Of a DNA stretch of 51,528 bases, positions 47,489 to 51,528 are shown in pieces; the first letter of the stretch is position 1, and each line of letters starts with the position of its first letter. Location: positions 1-51,528 of the forward strand of contig CAVBWZ010000018.1 in NCBI GenBank assembly GCA_963599445.1, given 5' to 3'. Under the pieces are notes generated by a model. That model was not told the origin of the DNA. It saw only the letters and a list, made by a program, of their open reading frames with translations, and ran no database searches. Source of the DNA: UBA9732 sp963599445. Lineage in GTDB: Bacteria > Spirochaetota > Spirochaetia > Sphaerochaetales > Sphaerochaetaceae. The position numbers and the translations under genes were made by a program.

Positions 47489-49006
47489 TTAGAATGTAAT
47501 CTTGCAAGCAGCAACGATTGCACCGTAGCTGTCATTGAGGACATCGTTCGTTGTCTCACCATACTGGTCAAGAGCTGCCCATGTGAGTGAAAGGGTTGCA
47601 TTCTCGACAAGCTTTGTTGACTCGACACCAGCGGAAAGACCAAGCTTTGCATCATCGACATCGATTGTCTTTGCAAACTGAGCTCTTGCATAAGCTGTGA
47701 AAATGTCAGCATCAAGGTCAACCTGACCATAGAGAGCAAGGGCCTTGTCAGCTATGACATACTCTGCACCACCAGCAAGAGTGATGTTCTCAATTCCTGT
47801 GTATGTTGCATCAACACCAAGATCCTGCTCGTTGATGAGCTTCTTTCCGTATACGCCAAGCTCAAGGTTCTCAATGAGAGTTGTGGAAGCTTCAATGCTG
47901 ACATCCCTTGCATCGTTGATGAGGTCAAGACCGGAAACTGTGACATCCACACCCTCAACATAGTTGTTGTGAGCGATGACGTTGAGTTCCTTTCTTCCCT
48001 TTGCTCCACCAACTTCTTCTGGATCATCGAGGAGGTCGAAAGCCTGCACTGTGACATCTGTCTTGATGATCTTTGCATCTGCGACAGCCTGTGCACCGAG
48101 ATAGTTAATCTCTGGGACACCAATGACAACTCCCTCTGCATCTTTTGCCTCTGCATATGTTGCATAGTATGCATCAAATGAAACTCCAAACTCTTCCTGC
48201 TCGAATTTTGCATTTGCAGCAACGTCAGCATTGAACTTCTCAGTATCAGTAGCATAACCGAAGTCAGCAGCAACACCAGCTACGAGAGCATCTGTAGAGT
48301 ATCCAGCCTTTGCGGAGGCACCAAGCTTCTGGACATCATCCTTTGTTGTGAATGTACCAGCGAACTGGAATGCGAATGCATCGAACTTCAAGAGGTCTGC
48401 AGACGTCTCTGCGAAGATGGAAGCGTCGACCTTATCCTTGTCGCCAGTGAGACCAACGGCGATCTTTCCGTACTTGTCAACATTGACTGTAATTCCAGCA
48501 GCCTTGTCGGAGTCATAAATATAGTCAAGAGCATAGTACTTCTTGTCTGAAGCCTGTCTAAGGTCGATTGCAGCCTTTGCATAGTCGGAACCAGCGACAG
48601 CCTTGAGAAGGTCAATCGTCCAACCATCGCCAACGATATTTGCCTTTGTGATTTCTGCTACAAGCTTAAATTCCAAATCTTTTTTTACCGGCTGTTCTGC
48701 CTTGATGTTGTCCTTTTTAATCTCGAATTTCCATTCAGGAGAAGAGAATGTTACCTTTGCCTCAACCTCTGCATATGGGAGATTCTCACCCTTTGAGCCC
48801 TTTGAAACCGAAATAGTGTCAAACTTGAATGTGAATTCTGACTTCAGGCTTCCTCTGCCTGCCTCTTCATTAAAACCAAACTTATGGTTTCCATCAAAAT
48901 CATAACCAAACTCTGTGGAAACACTTCCTGAAAGCGTTGGCTCTGCAGCAAAGACAAAACCAGCAGCCAGCACCGTAATCAAAAGTACGATAATACCTTT
49001 TTTCAT
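47489..49006 (-). CDS. Outer-membrane beta-barrel-type protein, paralogue of 45860-47359
   Basis: The 505-residue protein begins MKKGIIVLLITVLAAGFVFA, cleaved before AEPTLSGSVSTEFGYDFDGN, and ends in NDSYGAIVAACKITF with terminal Phe. Alternating strands (YGKIAVGLTGDKDKVDASIF, LSAGVESTKLVENATLSLTW) suit a large barrel. Apart from the signal peptide and barrel-like pattern it diverges from its convergent neighbour. Biased codon use indicates high expression. The ribosome site GAGGAAG and first codons are identical in DNA to those of the neighbour (inverted repeat). Confidence 0.75.
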   Translation of the reverse strand: MKKGIIVLLITVLAAGFVFAAEPTLSGSVSTEFGYDFDGNHKFGFNEEAGRGSLKSEFTFKFDTISVSKGSKGENLPYAEVEAKVTFSSPEWKFEIKKDNIKAEQPVKKDLEFKLVAEITKANIVGDGWTIDLLKAVAGSDYAKAAIDLRQASDKKYYALDYIYDSDKAAGITVNVDKYGKIAVGLTGDKDKVDASIFAETSADLLKFDAFAFQFAGTFTTKDDVQKLGASAKAGYSTDALVAGVAADFGYATDTEKFNADVAANAKFEQEEFGVSFDAYYATYAEAKDAEGVVIGVPEINYLGAQAVADAKIIKTDVTVQAFDLLDDPEEVGGAKGRKELNVIAHNNYVEGVDVTVSGLDLINDARDVSIEASTTLIENLELGVYGKKLINEQDLGVDATYTGIENITLAGGAEYVIADKALALYGQVDLDADIFTAYARAQFAKTIDVDDAKLGLSAGVESTKLVENATLSLTWAALDQYGETTNDVLNDSYGAIVAACKITF

Positions 49007-49014
49007 ACTTCCTC
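48963..49014 (-). repeat. 52-bp inverted repeat, right copy (5' end of second OMP gene)
   Basis: Reverse complement of 45852-45903 without mismatch. The two copies flank 3.06 kb that contains the bodies and terminators of both OMP genes. Confidence 0.9.
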
Positions 49015-49251
49015 TATTAGGTCTGATGGAATTTGAGACTTGGACAGATAAGGAAAAAACAATAGTATTCCGAGAAAAAACTGAAATCACAACGCAAATA
49101 TCACTACAACTGATAATACTTAACCTTATTAACAGTATGCGATGACGTGAAATCTTGACTGTCTCCGTTGCTGGTGTGTAAAGTATTTATGGGATTTGAA
49201 TTCCTGTAGAGAATGAGGGAATTGTTTAATACTAAGTTCAGGAGGGTGACG

Positions 49252-49446
49252 ATGGCAACTATATCATTTGGAAGGTCAGTATTAGTCAATTCAGATTGGG
49301 GCATTAGGAACCTTGAACGTGCGTTGGACAACTCGAGAGATTTGTCATTTATGTATGGGGAATACAAGTCCCACAAAAGGGCTACAAAAGCTGTCATTGG
49401 TAGATTCGTAAATGAATACAAAAAAGCAAGGCCTGAGTCTTTATGA
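49252..49446 (+). CDS. Small protein of unknown function (64 aa)
   Basis: GGAGGGTGACG precedes the ATG at 49252. The product (MATISFGRSVLVNSDWGIRN ..., ending YKKARPESL) is basic and helical and may be a small antitoxin or regulator, but no family is recognised. It starts an AT-rich accessory patch that runs to the end of the window; codon use differs from the neighbouring OMP genes. The 245 bp between it and the divergent OMP gene hold only promoter-like AT-rich DNA. Confidence 0.5.
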   Translation: MATISFGRSVLVNSDWGIRNLERALDNSRDLSFMYGEYKSHKRATKAVIGRFVNEYKKARPESL

Positions 49447-49519
49447 AGCAAGAGGAGAAAACAGTTTAGCAGGCTGTGGCTTTCCTTGGTTTAAAAACAT
49501 CATTTAAAAGAGGTTCGCC

Positions 49520-49972
49520 ATGTCAACAAATTACCACATCGAATTCAAAAAGACTGACTCGGAAGGCAAAACTCACAGCATTGCAGTTTGGATGCCATCT
49601 TCATTCGGCGATGTATTGGATGAAATCGACTTTATTCGCTGTAGAACTGAAGATCAAGAAGGCTACTCAACTGTCATCAAAACCTACAGATTTGATGATA
49701 TGGACAAAGTCCTCTCAAAACTCAAAGCGAGGTGTGCTAAAACAAGCAAAGACATCGAGGAAAAGAAGAAGTCACGTCCTCTTGCAAGTTCAGCAGAAGT
49801 CTATGACTGTATAGGTTCGGATATTCTTGAAGACGAAGGTCTGCTTGAATATCTTTCAGAAAGGGTCTCTTTCCTAGATTTGATTATTCAGGGCGTGAGG
49901 TTTCATTTCCTTTATGTGGAGGAACTGTGGGATGCAAACGACATACTCCTTGATGTACAGTTGTGTTGTTGA
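49520..49972 (+). CDS. Hypothetical protein (150 aa)
   Basis: I do not recognise this protein. It has an N-terminal beta-rich part (MSTNYHIEFKKTDSEGKTHS) and charged helices around residues 55-85. AGAGG precedes the ATG. It lies 21 bp ahead of the disrupted metallophosphoesterase on the same strand. Confidence 0.5.
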   Translation: MSTNYHIEFKKTDSEGKTHSIAVWMPSSFGDVLDEIDFIRCRTEDQEGYSTVIKTYRFDDMDKVLSKLKARCAKTSKDIEEKKKSRPLASSAEVYDCIGSDILEDEGLLEYLSERVSFLDLIIQGVRFHFLYVEELWDANDILLDVQLCC

Positions 49973-49988
49973 TTCCTCGTGGTACAAT
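49961..49988 (+). promoter_or_regulatory. Leaderless-type promoter of the metallophosphoesterase gene
   Basis: TTGTGT (49961-49966), 16 bp, TACAAT (49983-49988), then five bases (AGGCT) and the ATG at 49994. No Shine-Dalgarno sequence can lie on the predicted transcript. Confidence 0.5.
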
Positions 49989-49993
49989 AGGCT

Positions 49994-50696
49994 ATGACAT
50001 ACATCACAGGAGACACTCACGGAGGACTAAAAGACCTCACTGAAAGACTCAAAGGATTGGAATTCAAAAAGGACGATATTCTCATCGTATGCGGAGACTT
50101 CGGCTTCGACTGGAATGAAGACCACATCGAAGAATGGAAGGCCTTCGAACATCCATACACGGTTCTCTTACGGTAACCATGAGAACTTCGACATACTCAA
50201 TTCATTGCCTACGATGGAGATGTTTGGAGACCAAGTAGGAATCTTTTCAGAAAGAACATACAGGCTCCTTACTGGCCGTATATATGACATTCAAGGAACC
50301 AGAACATTCGTGTTCGGTGGAGCTGCTTCGATAGACAAGGACTGGAGAGTGGATCCATGGTATGTGTCGATGTATGGAAAACTTTGGTGGAAGGAAGAAA
50401 TCCCTTCTCCCGAGACATTCTCCTTAGCTCAGAGAACACTGGAGGAGCACCGTTGGACTTTCGACCTTTTCCTATCCCATACCTGTAGACCAGAACTCAA
50501 AATGTGTGTTTTGGAAACCAATAAGGCCGATTTCTTTGATCCCACGGAGGCCATGATAGCGAATCTTGAAGATTTGATAAAAGAAAACGGAGGCTGTTGG
50601 AAGGTATCTTGCTTTGGGCATTTCCACACCGATATCGATTATGGAAAACATCACTGTCTATACGAGAGGGTTGTGAAACTAGACGACTTCATATAA
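49994..50696 (+). pseudogene. Metallophosphoesterase interrupted by a frameshift
   Basis: The first frame (MTYITGDTHGGLKDLTERLK ... LIVCGDFGFDWNED ... HPYTVLL) ends at 50176; the second continues from about 50167 with SYGNHENFDILNSL, then DLFLSHTCRP and VSCFGHFHTDIDYG and ends at 50696. Together these give all calcineurin-type metal ligands: D-x-H in GDTHG, GDFGFDW, GNHEN, SHT and GHFH, in the normal order of a 230-residue phosphoesterase. An indel between about 50165 and 50172 separates them, by mutation or sequencing error. Related proteins occur in accessory regions of gut bacteria. Confidence 0.8.
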
Positions 50697-50706
50697 ATCC
50701 AAAACA

Positions 50707-50734
50707 TTGACATTTACTGAATCCAAAGTATAAT
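50707..50734 (+). promoter_or_regulatory. Promoter of the ATPase gene with flanking inverted repeat
   Basis: Consensus TTGACA (50707-50712), 16 bp, consensus TATAAT (50729-50734). A perfect 9-bp inverted repeat TTACTGAAT/ATTCAGTAA (50714-50722, 50742-50750) brackets the -10 box and could be a repressor site. Confidence 0.75.
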
Positions 50735-50775
50735 AATCGTAATTCAGTAATTTTTAAACAATAATGAGGTTGTCA

Positions 50776-51528
50776 ATGTTCATTGGAAGAGAAGAAGAGC
50801 TAGAACTGTTTCAAGAGTTGTATTCATCCAACAAATTCGAATTCCTAGTGCTCTATGGAAGAAGAAGAGTTGGAAAGACATCTCTTCTTAGGGAGTTCAC
50901 AAAAGACAAGAGAGCAATCTATTTTTCCTGCCAAGAGAAGAATGACAGCCTGAATCTTTTAGACTTCTCTTCAGTCGTTCAATCTCATTTTGAAGGATCT
51001 TCGTATGGGAATTTCTCAAGCTGGCAGTCTGCATTTGCCTATATAAGCGACAAATCAGCCCAAGAAAGAATTTTTCTTGTAATAGACGAGTTTCCTTATG
51101 TCGCGTTGGAAAACCATTCAGTAAAGAGTATTTTACAGCATACAATCGATCTCTCATGGAAAGAGAGAAACATCTTCCTTGTTCTGTGCGGCTCAAGCGT
51201 AAGTTTCATGGAAAGCGAAGTCCTTGGTTCCAAGAGCCCTCTGTATGGAAGGGCGACAGCCAGACTTGAACTAAAAGGCTTTGACTACTATCTCAGTTCG
51301 AAATTCTTTCCAGACTATTCGAACGAAGAGAAACTACTTGCTTATGGAATACTTGGAGGGATACCAAGTTATCTAGAACAATTCGATAGCTCTAAACCAA
51401 TAGTCTCAAACATAGCATCTTGCGTACTTAGAACTGGCTCGTTTCTAAAAGACGAGCCACAGACTTTGCTAAAAATGGAAGTTAGAGATCCAGGAGTATA
51501 CAACAGTATACTTGAAACCATTGCAGAA
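50776..51528 (+). CDS. AAA ATPase of the ATPase_2/DUF234 type (3' end outside window)
   Basis: The open frame runs 251 codons to the right edge. It begins MFIGREEELELFQELYSSN and has Walker A VLYGRRRVGKTSLLREF at about 31-46, Walker B ERIFLVIDEFPYVA at about 108, and sensor strand FLVLCGSSVSFMES, followed by KGFDYYLSSKFFPDYSNEE and the GILGGIPSYLEQF motif of the archaeal-type ATPase_2 family. A DUF234 nuclease-like C-terminal domain would be expected beyond the window. The function of these ATPases is not established. GAGG lies before the ATG at 50776. Confidence 0.85.
   Translation, partial: MFIGREEELELFQELYSSNKFEFLVLYGRRRVGKTSLLREFTKDKRAIYFSCQEKNDSLNLLDFSSVVQSHFEGSSYGNFSSWQSAFAYISDKSAQERIFLVIDEFPYVALENHSVKSILQHTIDLSWKERNIFLVLCGSSVSFMESEVLGSKSPLYGRATARLELKGFDYYLSSKFFPDYSNEEKLLAYGILGGIPSYLEQFDSSKPIVSNIASCVLRTGSFLKDEPQTLLKMEVRDPGVYNSILETIAE

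Overview
The window looks like chromosomal DNA of an anaerobic spirochaete, most likely Sphaerochaetaceae or Treponemataceae. This is an inference. It rests on the substrate-binding protein whose mature end begins GGDKES, two large outer-membrane-type proteins ending in Phe with a shared MKKGIIVLL signal peptide, and the overall gene content. No rRNA or phylogenetic marker was compared.

Layout. 0-3.3 kb: a cut-off Rpn/PD-(D/E)XK transposase-like nuclease, a reverse transcriptase with the diversity-generating-retroelement signature, and a MATE exporter. 3.5-9.0 kb: a complete branched-chain amino acid ABC transporter operon (binding protein, LivH, LivM, LivG, LivF) with a CBS-ACT protein behind it. 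9.0-11.2 kb: tRNA-Leu(UAG) and an AT-rich toxin-antitoxin/defence patch (AbiEii nucleotidyltransferase with a DUF6922-like partner, and a frameshifted DUF4160 with DUF2442-HTH). 11.2-18.7 kb: a hexuronate locus (IclR regulator, KDPG aldolase with a VOC-like tail, KDG kinase, TIM-barrel isomerase, KduD; divergently KduI, an esterase and a methyltransferase). These would carry 5-keto-4-deoxyuronate from unsaturated uronates through KDG and KDPG to pyruvate and glyceraldehyde-3-phosphate. 18.7-28.9 kb: a flavin reductase-like protein, membrane proteins including a DUF5058 pair, a Mbeg1-like hydrolase, a short-chain dehydrogenase, a heavy-metal-binding protein, tRNA-Gly(CCC), an M20 peptidase and an anchored DNA/RNA nuclease. 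28.9-42.6 kb: AddB-AddA, a CPBP protease, AroA, a RAYT-like transposase element, RimO and PcrA. 42.6-51.5 kb: an orphan antitoxin, rplM-rpsI, recX, a GNAT-like protein, two convergent outer-membrane-protein genes, and a second AT-rich accessory patch ending in an AAA ATPase cut by the window edge.

The most unusual signal is a family of degenerate short tandem repeats in non-coding DNA: a 9-bp unit (about CNYAAGCGY) and a 10-bp unit (about NGGCGCATCA). Two 9-bp arrays bracket the RAYT-like transposase gene (37.77-38.50 kb) as inverted arms that agree at 30 of 31 positions. Free-standing arrays lie at 9.07, 21.47 and 44.46 kb, and two of these join a 10-bp block to a 9-bp block in the same relative order. 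Together they look like a RAYT/REP-type system whose repeat unit is a short tandem array rather than the classical REP palindrome.

Other leads are a recurrent promoter layout in which the -10 box ends 5-6 nt before the ATG (apparently leaderless mRNAs), a 52-bp perfect inverted repeat at the two outer-membrane-protein genes that could allow inversion, three 33-bp iterons before the GNAT-like gene, and an orphan DGR-type reverse transcriptase.
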